Source: Marinagarivorans algicola
Lineage (GTDB): Bacteria > Pseudomonadota > Gammaproteobacteria > Pseudomonadales > Cellvibrionaceae
Assembly: GCF_001292705.1 (NCBI RefSeq)
Contig: NZ_LGAK01000001.1
Location: forward strand, 124,001 to 188,000
Direction of reading: 5' to 3'
DNA: 64,000 bases
Shown here: positions 35,236 to 46,129 of the stretch, in pieces
Layout of the letters: each line of letters starts with the position of its first letter
How positions within the stretch are numbered: the stretch's first letter is position 1
Notes under the pieces: generated by a model
Told to the model about the DNA's origin: nothing
What the model saw: only the letters and a program-made list of their open reading frames with translations
Databases searched by the model: none
Position numbers and translations under genes: made by a program

Positions 35236-35750
35236 AACAGTCACTTCGTGCACGCAGAATGGCACGCCTACATCGTAGGCACAAAGGACAGCCAAAATTA
35301 AACCTAGTTTCACTGATGGATATTTTTACTATTTTAGTCTTCTTTTTGTTGGTTAACTCCTCGGATGTTGAAGTGCTACAAAGTAACAAGGCTATTAAAT
35401 TACCCGATTCTGTGGCAGAACAAAAACCTGATAATACACTCGTGGTTATGGTGAGCGCACAAGATATTGTCATTTCTGGTCGCTCAATTATGACGGTCGA
35501 GGCGGCACTGTCGGGTGACGATGATGAGATTGCATTACTCAAAAAAGAGCTAGAATATTTAGCGTCGCGTAAGCCCTTCGCTAATGACTCTGAGGCTAAA
35601 AAAGGCCGCGATATTACAATTATGGGTGACAGTAGTATTCCTTATACATTACTTAAGCGAATCATGACAACCTGCGCACAAACGGATTATCGCAACATCT
35701 CTTTGGCTGTAAGTAAGATTTCTAGTTCCCCTGATCATGAGGCGCCGTGA
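35232..35750 (+). CDS. ExbD/TolR family protein with intact proton-path Asp
   Basis: 172 aa. It has an Arg/His/Lys-rich N-terminus and one membrane helix (about residues 28-45) beginning VSLMDIFTILVFFLLV. Asp30 aligns with the essential Asp of ExbD/TolR, and a periplasmic domain follows. Together with the Asn20-bearing neighbour it gives a one-ExbB, two-ExbD composition like AglR-AglQ-AglS of Myxococcus. It is translationally coupled to the genes on both sides (ATGA, GTGA). Confidence 0.92.
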   Translation: MKQSLRARRMARLHRRHKGQPKLNLVSLMDIFTILVFFLLVNSSDVEVLQSNKAIKLPDSVAEQKPDNTLVVMVSAQDIVISGRSIMTVEAALSGDDDEIALLKKELEYLASRKPFANDSEAKKGRDITIMGDSSIPYTLLKRIMTTCAQTDYRNISLAVSKISSSPDHEAP

Positions 35751-36748
35751 GCATGACTAAACTCATTTTAGCGCCTAATTTGGTGTTACCCTGGTCCAGT
35801 GAGGCGGAAGATAGCAAGCGCTACTGGAAGACTTTTTTTAGCCTCTTTATTCCGTTTGTGATTCTAGGCTATGTAGTGGCAAGTATAGAGCTGCCCGAAA
35901 AAACACGTGAAGAGCGGGCTAAATTACCACCGCAACTGGCGCGTGTTGTTCTAGAAAAAAAAGAGCTACCCAAACCGCCACCGCCAAAGCCCAAACCTAA
36001 GCCCAAGCCAAAAGAAGAACCCAAAGAAAAGCTCAAAGAAGAGCCTAAAAAAATACCTAAAGAGGAGCCTAAGCCGAAAAAGAAAGAAGAGCCTAAACCG
36101 GTTCCTAAAAAAGCACCAGATCCTGAAAAACTTAAAAAAGCGCAAGAAACGGCGCAAAGAAGCGGTGTATTGCAATTCGCTGATGATTTAAGTGCAATGC
36201 GTGAATCACTGGATGTGAGTGATATAAAAACGCAACAGGTGACAAGAGCGCAAGGGATAGCGGCCACTGCCAATCGTAAATTGATTGATAGTGGGGCTCA
36301 AACCATGAGTGGCGGTGTGAATAATGCAGCGTTGAGTACTGATACGGGTGGTCAAGCGCTATCGGGCCGAGAAACAACTGCGGTGGATAGCAAGTTGGCT
36401 GAGGCCAGTAAGCGCGTGGATGAGCAAATTAGTGAAAGCGCCGTAGGCCGCGAGAAAACATCGCGTAATAAAGCGTCAATGGGGCAGGTGATGGATGCGC
36501 ATAAAGGGGCTATTCATAGCCTGCATCAACGTGCATTGGATGAAGATCCTACGCTGGAAGGTAAGGTGGTCTTTGAACTGATCATTGAACCTAATGGTGT
36601 CGTATCATCGGTTAAAATTGTATCGAGTGATTTAGACGACAAGAGGCTTGAGCGTAAAATCAAAGCCCGTTTGCGTGCCATCAACTTTGGTACTGCCGAT
36701 GTATTGCAAACCACATTGCGTTACACCTTTGACTTTTTGCCTTACTAA
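35747..36748 (+). CDS. TonB-like energy transducer with AgmX/PglI-type C-terminal domain
   Basis: 333 aa. One membrane helix (about residues 29-47, TFFSLFIPFVILGYVVAS) is followed by a Pro/Lys/Glu-rich periplasm-spanning stretch (about 75-130, KPPPPKPKPKPK). A globular C-terminal domain (about 245-333) has VMDAHKGAIHSLHQRALDED, then LEGKVVFELIIEPNGVVSSV. That C-terminal pattern is the AgmX/PglI tail more than classical TonB. It probably carries force from the ExbB/ExbD motor to the outer-membrane TPR lipoproteins. The start is GTG 35747, overlapping the previous stop; ATG 35753 is an alternative. Confidence 0.9.
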   Translation: MSMTKLILAPNLVLPWSSEAEDSKRYWKTFFSLFIPFVILGYVVASIELPEKTREERAKLPPQLARVVLEKKELPKPPPPKPKPKPKPKEEPKEKLKEEPKKIPKEEPKPKKKEEPKPVPKKAPDPEKLKKAQETAQRSGVLQFADDLSAMRESLDVSDIKTQQVTRAQGIAATANRKLIDSGAQTMSGGVNNAALSTDTGGQALSGRETTAVDSKLAEASKRVDEQISESAVGREKTSRNKASMGQVMDAHKGAIHSLHQRALDEDPTLEGKVVFELIIEPNGVVSSVKIVSSDLDDKRLERKIKARLRAINFGTADVLQTTLRYTFDFLPY

Positions 36749-36763
36749 GATTCACACTCAATA

Positions 36764-36789
36764 TACCAAACCCCATGAGGGGTTTGGTA
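36764..36789 (+). terminator. Perfect hairpin after the TonB-like gene
   Basis: TACCAAACCCC, loop ATGA, GGGGTTTGGTA: an 11-bp perfect stem 16 bp after the stop. No T-run follows (CTTCGG), so it may protect the mRNA end or need Rho. It is the end of the nine-gene envelope operon. Confidence 0.55.
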
Positions 36790-36996
36790 CTTCGGTGCTG
36801 CTACATTGAGAGTTGATTTTAGAGGCGCTTGTTGAGATGGGTTTGAATACGTATCGGCGGACTTGTTTCAAGGAATGAATGTGTTTATTAAGTGAGTCTG
36901 TTAATAAGAGTCGAGTGTTTTGATAGGATCTCTGCGGCTGGCTTGTACATACAATGCTTGTTCAAATAAGGCGGCATTTTTGATCGACAAATAACC

Positions 36997-37035
36997 AAAA
37001 AAAAGCCCTAACACAGTCATGTGTTAGGGCTTTTT
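36997..37035. terminator. Bidirectional terminator between envelope operon and sucD
   Basis: A-tract, AGCCCTAACACA, loop GTCA, TGTGTTAGGGCT, T-tract. The 12-bp perfect stem has A-rich and T-rich flanks, so it works in both directions, mainly for sucCD on the minus strand (sucD stop at 37061). Confidence 0.93.
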
Positions 37036-37060
37036 ATTCGCATCGTTAAAAGAGAGTGGT

Positions 37061-37933
37061 TTACCAACCGGTCACTTCTTTAAGCGCTTTACCAATGTCG
37101 GCTAAGCTGCGTACGGTTTTAACACCCGCATCTTGTAAGGCTGCAAATTTTTCATCTGCTGTTCCTTTACCGCCAGAAATAATGGCACCAGCATGGCCCA
37201 TACGCTTACCTGGAGGTGCAGTGACGCCAGCAATATAAGACACAACAGGCTTAGTCACATTGGCTTTAATGTAAGCGGCAGCTTCTTCTTCAGCAGTACC
37301 ACCAATTTCACCGATCATTACAATCGCTTCAGTTTTATCATCATTTTGGAACATTTCTAAAATGTCGATAAAGTTAGAGCCAGGAATAGGATCGCCACCA
37401 ATACCCACACAGGTAGATTGACCAAAACCAAAGTCAGTCGTTTGCTTAACGGCTTCGTAAGTTAAAGTCCCTGAGCGAGAAACAATACCCACTTTACCCG
37501 GTAAATGAATATGGCCTGGCATGATGCCTATTTTACATTCGCCGGGTGTAATAACACCTGGGCAGTTAGGGCCAATTAAGCGTACGCCAAGCTCGTCACA
37601 TTTTACTTTTGCATCAAGCATATCGAGGGTAGGAATGCCCTCGGTAATACAAACAATCAGTTTTACGCCGCTATGAGCCGCTTCTAAGATCGAATCTTTA
37701 CAAAACGGTGCAGGAACATAAATAACACTGGCATCAGCGCCTGTTGCTTCAACCGCTTCGCTCATGGTGTTAAATACAGGTAAACCTAAATGTGTTTGAC
37801 CCCCTTTACCTGGGGTAACACCACCAACCATTTGAGTGCCATAAGCAATCGCTTGCTCAGAGTGAAAGGTGCCTTGTGAACCAGTAAAACCTTGGCACAA
37901 TACTTTTGTATCTTTATTAATTAAAACGCTCAT
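37061..37933 (-). CDS. sucD: Succinyl-CoA synthetase subunit alpha
   Basis: 290 aa, the standard length. CoA-binding Rossmann domain: [19 protein letters not shown] at the N-terminus. The phosphohistidine is in [17 protein letters not shown]. Segment [20 protein letters not shown] is conserved. With SucC it makes ATP or GTP from succinyl-CoA in the TCA cycle. It lies 2 bp after sucC and is the last gene of the minus-strand TCA run. Confidence 0.97.
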   Translation of the reverse strand: MSVLINKDTKVLCQGFTGSQGTFHSEQAIAYGTQMVGGVTPGKGGQTHLGLPVFNTMSEAVEATGADASVIYVPAPFCKDSILEAAHSGVKLIVCITEGIPTLDMLDAKVKCDELGVRLIGPNCPGVITPGECKIGIMPGHIHLPGKVGIVSRSGTLTYEAVKQTTDFGFGQSTCVGIGGDPIPGSNFIDILEMFQNDDKTEAIVMIGEIGGTAEEEAAAYIKANVTKPVVSYIAGVTAPPGKRMGHAGAIISGGKGTADEKFAALQDAGVKTVRSLADIGKALKEVTGW

Positions 37934-37935
37934 AA

Positions 37936-39102
37936 TTAAGCCTCCGCTGCCGCTTTAACGACTTGCTCAGCAGCATCCGTTAAGCTAGTTGCTGCAATAA
38001 TGTTTAAACCGCTATCGGCAAGAACTTTTGCGCCAAGTTCGGCGTTATTACCTTCTAAACGTACAACGACGGGTACAGTTACGCCCACGTCATTGACGGC
38101 ACCAATAACACCTTCGGCAATCAAATCACAACGTACAATGCCGCCAAAAATGTTAATTAATACCGCTTTCACGTTATCATCAGATAAGATGATTTTAAAG
38201 GCTTCAACAACGCGCTCTTTTGTTGCGCCACCGCCTACATCAAGGAAGTTGGCCGGTTGACCACCGTGCAACTTAACGATGTCCATGGTTCCCATGGCAA
38301 GGCCTGCGCCGTTAACCATGCAGCCGATGTTGCCATCGAGAGCAACATAGTTGAGCTCCCATTTAGCGGCACGTGCTTCGCGCTCATCTTCTTGAGAAGG
38401 GTCATGCATTTCTTTGATTTTTGGTTGACGGTAGATAGCGTTACTATCGATGTTGATTTTACCGTCTAAGCAATGAAGATTACCTTCTTCGGTGATGACC
38501 AAAGGGTTAATCTCGAGCAATGCAAAATCATAGTCTTGGAACATTTTTGCCAAGCCTAAGAAAATTTTGGTGAATTGCTTAACTTGATTGCCTTCTAGGC
38601 CCAATTTAAAAGCTAATTCACGGCCTTGGTAAGCTTGTGCGCCAGCAAGAGGGTCGATAATAGCGCGCAAGATTTTTTCTGGTGTTTCTTCGGCAACTTT
38701 TTCAATTTCCACGCCACCTTCAGTTGAGGCCATAAAGACAATACGACGAGTCGCACGGTCTACAACGGCACCAAGGTAAAGCTCTTGAGCGATATCAGTA
38801 CAGGTTTCAACTAAAATACGGCTAACCGGCTGGCCGTTTTCATCAGTTTGGTAAGTGACTAAATTCTTACCTAACCAGTGACGCGAAAATTCTTCAATTT
38901 CAGCTTTTGAGCTAACAAGCTTAACGCCGCCGGCTTTACCACGGCCGCCTGCGTGTACTTGTGCTTTAACGACAAATTTATCGCCGCCAATAATATCGGC
39001 GGCAGCGGCTGCTTCGCTGGGGGTTTCTGCTGCTACACCATCAGATACGGGTAAACCGTATTCGCGAAAAAGCTGTTTTGCCTGATATTCATGCAAATTC
39101 AT
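37936..39102 (-). CDS. sucC: Succinyl-CoA synthetase subunit beta
   Basis: 388 aa, the same length as the E. coli protein. Contains [20 protein letters not shown], the ATP-grasp region ([19 protein letters not shown]) and [15 protein letters not shown], with the C-terminal [10 protein letters not shown]. It binds the nucleotide and succinate. It follows lpdA after 347 bp that include a terminator, so sucCD probably has its own promoter. Confidence 0.97.
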   Translation of the reverse strand: MNLHEYQAKQLFREYGLPVSDGVAAETPSEAAAAADIIGGDKFVVKAQVHAGGRGKAGGVKLVSSKAEIEEFSRHWLGKNLVTYQTDENGQPVSRILVETCTDIAQELYLGAVVDRATRRIVFMASTEGGVEIEKVAEETPEKILRAIIDPLAGAQAYQGRELAFKLGLEGNQVKQFTKIFLGLAKMFQDYDFALLEINPLVITEEGNLHCLDGKINIDSNAIYRQPKIKEMHDPSQEDEREARAAKWELNYVALDGNIGCMVNGAGLAMGTMDIVKLHGGQPANFLDVGGGATKERVVEAFKIILSDDNVKAVLINIFGGIVRCDLIAEGVIGAVNDVGVTVPVVVRLEGNNAELGAKVLADSGLNIIAATSLTDAAEQVVKAAAEA

Positions 39103-39449
39103 GACTTAGTTCCACTGTAATTAACGCCTTAATGCGTTGAATGAGTAAACCCAGTAAGGTACTGGGGCCGATCAAAATTGAGCTATGTAAGCGTTATGCT
39201 ATTGCTTATGCCTTGTCTGAGCCAAGGGCAGCGGTAGCAATAAATAACACCTTTATATTGTGCACAATAACTGTTTATTTAATAGCGTTCTTACAAAGGC
39301 ATTCACTTAAGACAATATATTAACGACAGCCCCTTAAAGAGAGTCCCTTAGTGAGAGGTTCTCGACGTTATAAACTTAAAAAATGTTCTTGTAAAATACA
39401 CGATTAAATAACAAGAGACCGCGATAAACGCGGTCTCTTAGAGAGTACT
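39103..39449. other. lpdA-sucC intergenic region
   Basis: 347 bp on the minus-strand path between lpdA and sucC. It holds the lpdA terminator (39413-39439). Nearer sucC lies a CCCAGTA-AGG-TACTGGG hairpin (39150-39166) that would fall in the sucC leader. No gene is supported here. Confidence 0.65.
39413..39439 (-). terminator. Terminator hairpin after lpdA
   Basis: AAGAGACCGCG, loop ATAAA, CGCGGTCTCTT: an 11-bp perfect stem beginning 10 bp after the lpdA stop. The minus-strand continuation (GTTATTTAATC) is only moderately T-rich. Confidence 0.8.
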
Positions 39450-40925
<1,476 letters not shown>

Positions 40926-40934
40926 TCAGCGAAA

Positions 40935-40971
40935 GAGCCAGGAATACCCGGGTGTGCATCCCGCCTGGCTC
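40935..40971 (-). other. Intercistronic stem-loop between sucB and lpdA
   Basis: Minus-strand transcript: GAGCCAGG pairs with CCTGGCTC around an inner CGGG/CCCG helix. It lies 55 bp after the sucB stop and about 30 bp before the lpdA start. The following bases (TTTCGCTGA) are not a proper T-run. This could be a partial terminator or RNase processing site that sets the E3 to E2 ratio. Confidence 0.55.
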
Positions 40972-41025
40972 AAACTAAATTTAAAATTGTAGTGCGTTAG
41001 ATCGAAAAGGTTGAGACCTGAGAGG

Positions 41026-42228
41026 TTATACCTCTAGTAGCATACGTGCAGGATCTTCAAGCATGTCTTTAATTGCTACCAAGAACTGTACCGCTTCTTT
41101 ACCATCAATTAAGCGATGGTCATAAGACAGTGCAAGGTACATCATTGGTAAAATTTCAACCTTACCGTCAACAGCCATAGGACGCTCTTGAATTTTATGC
41201 ATACCTAAAATGGCTGCTTGTGGCGGGTTAAGAATAGGGGTAGACATTAACGAACCAAAAACACCACCGTTAGTGATAGTAAAGGTGCCGCCAGTCATTT
41301 CTTCAATACTTAGTTTGCCATCTTTGGCGCGCATACCAAAGTCGCGAATAGTGTTCTCTACATCGGCAATACCCATGTTTTCAGCATTGCGTAATACCGG
41401 GACAACTAGGCCTTTAGGTGTTGATACAGCTACGCCAATATCTTGATAGCCATGATAAACAATATCACTGCCATCCATACTTGCATTGACCGCCGGAATA
41501 CGACGCAAAGCTTCAACAGCGGCTTTCACAAAAAAGCCCATAAAACCTAAACGACTGCCATTGTGTACTTTTTCGAAGTGATCTTTGTATTTCTTGCGTA
41601 GATCCATGACCGGCTTCATGTTCACTTCATTAAAGGTAGTGAGCATGGCGCTGTTTTGTGAGGCATCGAGTAAGCGCTCAGCAATGCGTGCACGCAAGCG
41701 TGTCATAGGAACGCGTTTTTCAACACGTCCATTGTCGCTAACATTGACAGAAATATTAGTGTTAGAAGTGGTAGGGGCAGCAGGTGCTGATGGCGTAGCG
41801 ACAGGTGCATTAAGTACATCTTCTTTTGTGATACGGCCATCTTTACCGGTGCCTTTAACGCCCGCTAAATCAACGCCTTTTTCAGCGGCGATTTTTTTAG
41901 CGGCTGGGTTGACTAGGCTCTCGGTATTCGAGCTATCGGCACTTGAGTTGTTACCGCTAGCTGCGTCAGCCACAGGTGCTGCTGCACCGGCACCTGCTTC
42001 AAAATGGGCAATGACCTCATTGCTGAGTATCACATCACCTTCACCTTTAATGATTTCTGTGAGCGCACCATCGGCAGGGGCAACAACTTCGAGTACAACT
42101 TTGTCTGTTTCAATATCTACAATCAGCTCGTCGCGCGTCACGGCTTCGCCTGGTTGTTTGTGCCAAGTGGCGATGCTGCCATCTTGAACAGACTCGGGGA
42201 ATGTCGGGGCTTTGATTTCTATGGTCAT
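41026..42228 (-). CDS. sucB: Dihydrolipoyllysine succinyltransferase (E2 of 2-oxoglutarate dehydrogenase)
   Basis: 400 aa. One lipoyl domain with the modified Lys in [14 protein letters not shown] (about residue 43), a peripheral-subunit-binding domain ([20 protein letters not shown]), and a catalytic domain ending in [19 protein letters not shown] with the active-site His. Ala/Pro/Ser/Thr-rich linkers separate the domains. Forms the 24-mer core of the complex. 131 bp after sucA. Confidence 0.96.
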   Translation of the reverse strand: MTIEIKAPTFPESVQDGSIATWHKQPGEAVTRDELIVDIETDKVVLEVVAPADGALTEIIKGEGDVILSNEVIAHFEAGAGAAAPVADAASGNNSSADSSNTESLVNPAAKKIAAEKGVDLAGVKGTGKDGRITKEDVLNAPVATPSAPAAPTTSNTNISVNVSDNGRVEKRVPMTRLRARIAERLLDASQNSAMLTTFNEVNMKPVMDLRKKYKDHFEKVHNGSRLGFMGFFVKAAVEALRRIPAVNASMDGSDIVYHGYQDIGVAVSTPKGLVVPVLRNAENMGIADVENTIRDFGMRAKDGKLSIEEMTGGTFTITNGGVFGSLMSTPILNPPQAAILGMHKIQERPMAVDGKVEILPMMYLALSYDHRLIDGKEAVQFLVAIKDMLEDPARMLLEV

Positions 42229-42359
42229 TCCAATATGGTCCTTTGGTTAGGCTCTTTCATATAGCGTTTATTGTGAGCGATCTAAGTTATGTAAAAATAT
42301 GTTCTGTAGCAATATATTATGAACAAAAACAATATTATGAGCAAAAATACAGTATTGCG

Positions 42360-45200
42360 CTAAACGGTAACGTCTAGCGCGGCATTGATAAATCGATTTT
42401 GTTCTTCAAGGTGCGTTGAAAAGTAACCTGCTGCTGGCGCAGATGAAGGCGAGCGGCCTGCATAGCGTAAGAAAGCATCGTTATTCACGCCGCCTAAAGC
42501 TTCGCGCATGCGGTGCTGGTTTGAGTGCCAAGCGCCTTGGTTCATAGGCTCTTCTTGACACCAAATAATATCCGTAACATTTGCAAAGGGCTCGAGCGCT
42601 TTTTGTAGCTCTTCTTGTGGGAAGGGGTAAAGCTGCTCAATACGAATGAGTGCAACATTTTTTTGCTCGCGCTCTAGGCGTGCTTCGAGCAGGTGGTAAT
42701 AAACTTTACCGCTACATAATACAACACGGCGCGCGTCTTCGCTGGTGATAACATCATCACCAATCACGTTTTGGAAGCTGCCCTCAGCAAGCTCTTCAAG
42801 TGTTGATGTGGCAAGCTTATGACGTAGGATCCACTTAGGGCTCATAACCACAAGTGGTCGGCGCAGTGGGCGGATCGCTTGTCGGCGCAACATGTGAAAA
42901 ACCTGCGCGGGTGTTGTAGGAATACACACCTGGATATTCTGCTCAGCACAAAGCTGCATAAAGCGCTCAAGCCTAGCCGATGAATGCTCAGGCCCTTGGC
43001 CTTCGTAACCGTGCGGTAGTAGCATGGTCAGGCCTGATAAACGCCCCCACTTATGCTCGCCACTCGTAATAAATTGATCTATAACCACTTGCGCGCCATT
43101 GGCAAAATCACCAAATTGCGCCTCCCAAATAACCAACGCGTTAGGTTTGGTCGTTGAGTAGCCATATTCAAAAGCCAGTACGGCTTCTTCGGAAAGGTAG
43201 GAGTCGTAGATATGCAAATTAGGCTGATCAGGGGCAATGTGCTTAAGTGGAATATAGCTTTCGCCATCTTTTTGGTTGTGAATCACGGCGTGACGATGCG
43301 AGAAAGTGCCCCGACCTACATCTTGGCCTGTGATGCGAATAGCAATGCCTTCGGCCAGTAACGATCCGTACGCTAAGATCTCAGCCATACCCCAATTCAG
43401 TGGGAGAGAGCCAGCAGCCATTTTTTGGCGATCTTCATAAATTTTAGCGACTTGACGTTGAACTACAATACCATCTGGGATGTGGGTGATTGATTGCGCA
43501 AGCTCTTGTAACTGCTTGAGTTCATAGCCAGTATGAGCTTGTTTTTCCCAAGTGTGACCAATGTAAGGGCTCCAGTCGACAAACAGTGAAGCGTCAGGCT
43601 CGTTGACAAGATCGCGCGCAACATGTTCGCCAGCATCGAGCGCTGCACGATAGTCATTCATCATTTTGGTAGAGTCATCGGCACTGTAGATGTTTTCGTT
43701 AGCCAGTTTCTCGGCATACAGTGTGCGGGTTGTTTTGTGCTTACGAATAACCGAGTACATCAGCGGTTGAGTGGCTGAGGGTTCATCGGTTTCGTTGTGA
43801 CCACGACGGCGGTAGCAAACGAGGTCGATGACAACGTCTTTTTTGAATTCGTTGCGGTAGTCAACAGCAAGGTTGGTGACAAAGGCAACCGCTTCAGGAT
43901 CATCGCCATTTACATGGAAGATGGGTGCTTCAATCATTTTCGCAACATCGGTACAGTAGCGCGTAGAGCGTGAATCTTCTTTGCGGTTAGTGGTAAAGCC
44001 CACTTGATTGTTGATCACAATATGTATGGTGCCACCTGTTTTATAGGCACGCGTTTGTGACATTTGAAAGGTTTCGAGCACAACGCCTTGACCGGCAAAA
44101 GCGGCATCGCCATGAATCACGACAGGCACAACTACGTTGCGAATGTCGTCGCGGCGACGGTCTTGGCGTGCGCGCACAGAGCCTTCAACAACCGGCGATA
44201 CAATTTCAAGATGTGAAGGGTTAAATGCAAGTGCTAAGTGAATTTCACCGCCAGGGGTCATCACGTTAGAAGAAAACCCTTGGTGATACTTAACATCCCC
44301 CGAGGTATCAACCAGTTTTTTACCTTCAAACTCATCAAAGAGGTCGGTGGGGTTTTTACCTAAAATATTGACAAGGGTATTTAAGCGGCCGCGATGAGCC
44401 ATGCCCAAGACCATCTCTTTGGCGCCGTGGCTGCCAATACCTTTAATCAGTACATCGAGCATGGGAATTAGGCTCTCGGCGCCTTCAAGACCAAAGCGCT
44501 TGGTGCCGGGGTATTTGCTATCAAGATGACGCTCTAAGCCTTCGGCAGCTGTTAATCGCTCCAGTAAATGAATGCGTGCCTCGGCCGATAGTGCAGGGGT
44601 TGAGCGTACACTTTCTAGGCGTTGTAACAACCATTTGCGCTCGGCGTAGTTGGTAATATGCATTACTTCTGTACCGATACTACCGCAATAAGTTTGATTG
44701 AGCGCGGCTAAAATATCACGCAGCGGTGCCTCGGTTAGCCCTAGCGACAAATCGCTGGTTTGGAAAACAGCATCAAGGTCTGAATTATTCAAGCCATGAA
44801 ATTGCAAGTCGAGCTCTTCAAGCTCAGTTGTTTCATTACTCAGGCCCAGAGGGTCGAGCTGGGCTTTTTTGTGGCCACTTAAGCGATAAGCATTGATCAG
44901 CTGAACAACTTCAACTTGCTTGCGCTCATGGCTAATGTTACCGCCACCAGAGCCAGGTGCTACCAGAGGTCGTGCTCGGTTTTTACCGAGTAACTCAAAG
45001 TATTGAATGATTTCGGAGTGCGGAATGTCAGGGTTGACATTATTCGCTACGCGGGGGAGTTTATCAAAGTAGTCGCGCCACTTTTCATCAACTGAATTTG
45101 GGTCGCGTAAATAGGACTCGTAGACCTCTTCAACATATTCGGCGTTGCCACCAGAAATATGAGAAGTACTCCATAAAAGCTCCATGAGGCTCTGTTGCAT
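42360..45200 (-). CDS. sucA: 2-oxoglutarate dehydrogenase E1 component
   Basis: 946 aa, close to the usual 930-945. N-terminal E2-binding segment (ELLWSTSHISGGNAEYVEEV). Thiamine diphosphate site: GDAAFAGQGVVLETFQMS (the GDG-like motif), then IHIVINNQVGFTT. DEPSATQPLMY and the transketolase-like C-terminal half (HRHAVIHNQKDG, LLPHGYEGQGPEHSS) are complete. It decarboxylates 2-oxoglutarate and reduces the E2 lipoyl group. Transcribed after sdhB with a 214-bp gap. Confidence 0.97.
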   Translation of the reverse strand: MQQSLMELLWSTSHISGGNAEYVEEVYESYLRDPNSVDEKWRDYFDKLPRVANNVNPDIPHSEIIQYFELLGKNRARPLVAPGSGGGNISHERKQVEVVQLINAYRLSGHKKAQLDPLGLSNETTELEELDLQFHGLNNSDLDAVFQTSDLSLGLTEAPLRDILAALNQTYCGSIGTEVMHITNYAERKWLLQRLESVRSTPALSAEARIHLLERLTAAEGLERHLDSKYPGTKRFGLEGAESLIPMLDVLIKGIGSHGAKEMVLGMAHRGRLNTLVNILGKNPTDLFDEFEGKKLVDTSGDVKYHQGFSSNVMTPGGEIHLALAFNPSHLEIVSPVVEGSVRARQDRRRDDIRNVVVPVVIHGDAAFAGQGVVLETFQMSQTRAYKTGGTIHIVINNQVGFTTNRKEDSRSTRYCTDVAKMIEAPIFHVNGDDPEAVAFVTNLAVDYRNEFKKDVVIDLVCYRRRGHNETDEPSATQPLMYSVIRKHKTTRTLYAEKLANENIYSADDSTKMMNDYRAALDAGEHVARDLVNEPDASLFVDWSPYIGHTWEKQAHTGYELKQLQELAQSITHIPDGIVVQRQVAKIYEDRQKMAAGSLPLNWGMAEILAYGSLLAEGIAIRITGQDVGRGTFSHRHAVIHNQKDGESYIPLKHIAPDQPNLHIYDSYLSEEAVLAFEYGYSTTKPNALVIWEAQFGDFANGAQVVIDQFITSGEHKWGRLSGLTMLLPHGYEGQGPEHSSARLERFMQLCAEQNIQVCIPTTPAQVFHMLRRQAIRPLRRPLVVMSPKWILRHKLATSTLEELAEGSFQNVIGDDVITSEDARRVVLCSGKVYYHLLEARLEREQKNVALIRIEQLYPFPQEELQKALEPFANVTDIIWCQEEPMNQGAWHSNQHRMREALGGVNNDAFLRYAGRSPSSAPAAGYFSTHLEEQNRFINAALDVTV

Positions 45201-45259
45201 TATTTGCCCACCATCACTAATGCCGCTGCTGTGCGGATGTTAATGCCTGCCATCTAATG

Positions 45260-45330
45260 TGTTTGCAAACATCAACAGAATGTTATGCGGATTGATCCGC
45301 TGTGAATAAGGGCTTAGATAAGCCCTTATT
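45260..45330 (-). promoter_or_regulatory. Palindrome and hairpins between sdhB and sucA
   Basis: Three symmetrical elements lie together. TGTTTGCAAACA (45260-45271) is a perfect 12-bp palindrome, GCGGAT-TG-ATCCGC (45287-45300) a dyad, and AATAAGGGCTT-AGAT-AAGCCCTTATT (45305-45330) a perfect 11-bp stem. The last has a T-run only in the plus direction, so on the sucA path it looks like a processing or stabilising hairpin. The first looks like an operator. A sucA promoter here is plausible. Confidence 0.5.
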
Positions 45331-45414
45331 TTATTTTTCAATGAATGTTACTAGTATAGGCATAGCGGCTATCGCCTGCCTTAAGTACCTTGCATGCAAA
45401 GCGTGCGTGGCGCG

Positions 45415-46119
45415 TTAAGTCGCATTTTGTAATAACATATGCTTAATGTGGCCAATCGCACGAGTTGGGTTTAAGCCTTTAGGGCAAACCGCAACGCAAT
45501 TTTGGATGCCATGACAGCGAAACACACTGAAAGGATCCGATAAATTACTTAAGCGCTTTTGGTCGGCATTATCACGGCTATCAGCTAAAAAGCGATAGGC
45601 TTGTAACAAACCAGCTGGGCCAATAAATTTATCGGGGTTCCACCAAAATGACGGGCAGCTCGTTGAGCAGCATGCACACAAAATACACTCGTATAGTCCG
45701 TCCAGTTTTGCGCGCTCTTCAGGTGACTGTAAGCGCTCAATAGCAGGAGCGGGCGTGTTATTTTGTAGGTATGGCTCAATTTTACTGTATTGCTCGTAAA
45801 ACTGCGCCATATCAATAACAAGGTCGCGAATGACTGGTAGGCCAGGCAGGGGGCGCAAAACAAGCTTGTTGTTTTTAACGCATGCCGAAAGCGGTGTAAT
45901 GCAGGCTAAGCCGTTTTTACCCGAAATATTCATCCCATCTGAACCGCAAACGCCTTCGCGACATGAGCGGCGATACGATAAGCTGGCGTCTTGGGCTTTA
46001 ATCATTTCCAAGACATCAAGCACCATGACATCTTTGCCGTCGGTGTCTACCTCATAGGTTTTCATATAAGGCGCTTTGTCGGTTTCGGGGTTATAGCGAT
46101 ATATTTCAACGTTTAACAT
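45415..46119 (-). CDS. sdhB: Succinate dehydrogenase iron-sulfur subunit
   Basis: 234 aa from ATG 46119. The frame opens at 46155 inside sdhA, but AAGGGG lies at the right distance before 46119 and the length then matches E. coli SdhB (238). Clusters: [2Fe-2S] CREGVCGSDGMN, [4Fe-4S] CILCACC, [3Fe-4S] CHGIQNCVAVCPKG. It passes electrons from FAD to ubiquinone in complex II. 10 bp after sdhA. Confidence 0.96.
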   Translation of the reverse strand: MLNVEIYRYNPETDKAPYMKTYEVDTDGKDVMVLDVLEMIKAQDASLSYRRSCREGVCGSDGMNISGKNGLACITPLSACVKNNKLVLRPLPGLPVIRDLVIDMAQFYEQYSKIEPYLQNNTPAPAIERLQSPEERAKLDGLYECILCACCSTSCPSFWWNPDKFIGPAGLLQAYRFLADSRDNADQKRLSNLSDPFSVFRCHGIQNCVAVCPKGLNPTRAIGHIKHMLLQNAT

Positions 46120-46129
46120 GTGTGACCCC

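Larger units (their letters stand above)
36749..37060. other. Convergent intergenic region with two hairpins
   Basis: 312 bp between the TonB-like gene and convergent sucD. It contains a hairpin at 36764-36789 and a bidirectional terminator at 36997-37035. I see no gene in the rest. Confidence 0.75.

Noticed and set aside
35869-36273. Open frame antisense to the TonB-like gene, rich in Gly, Ser, Phe and Leu
   Set aside because: It is the reverse of the Pro/Lys/Glu repeat of the plus-strand gene, so the composition is an artefact.
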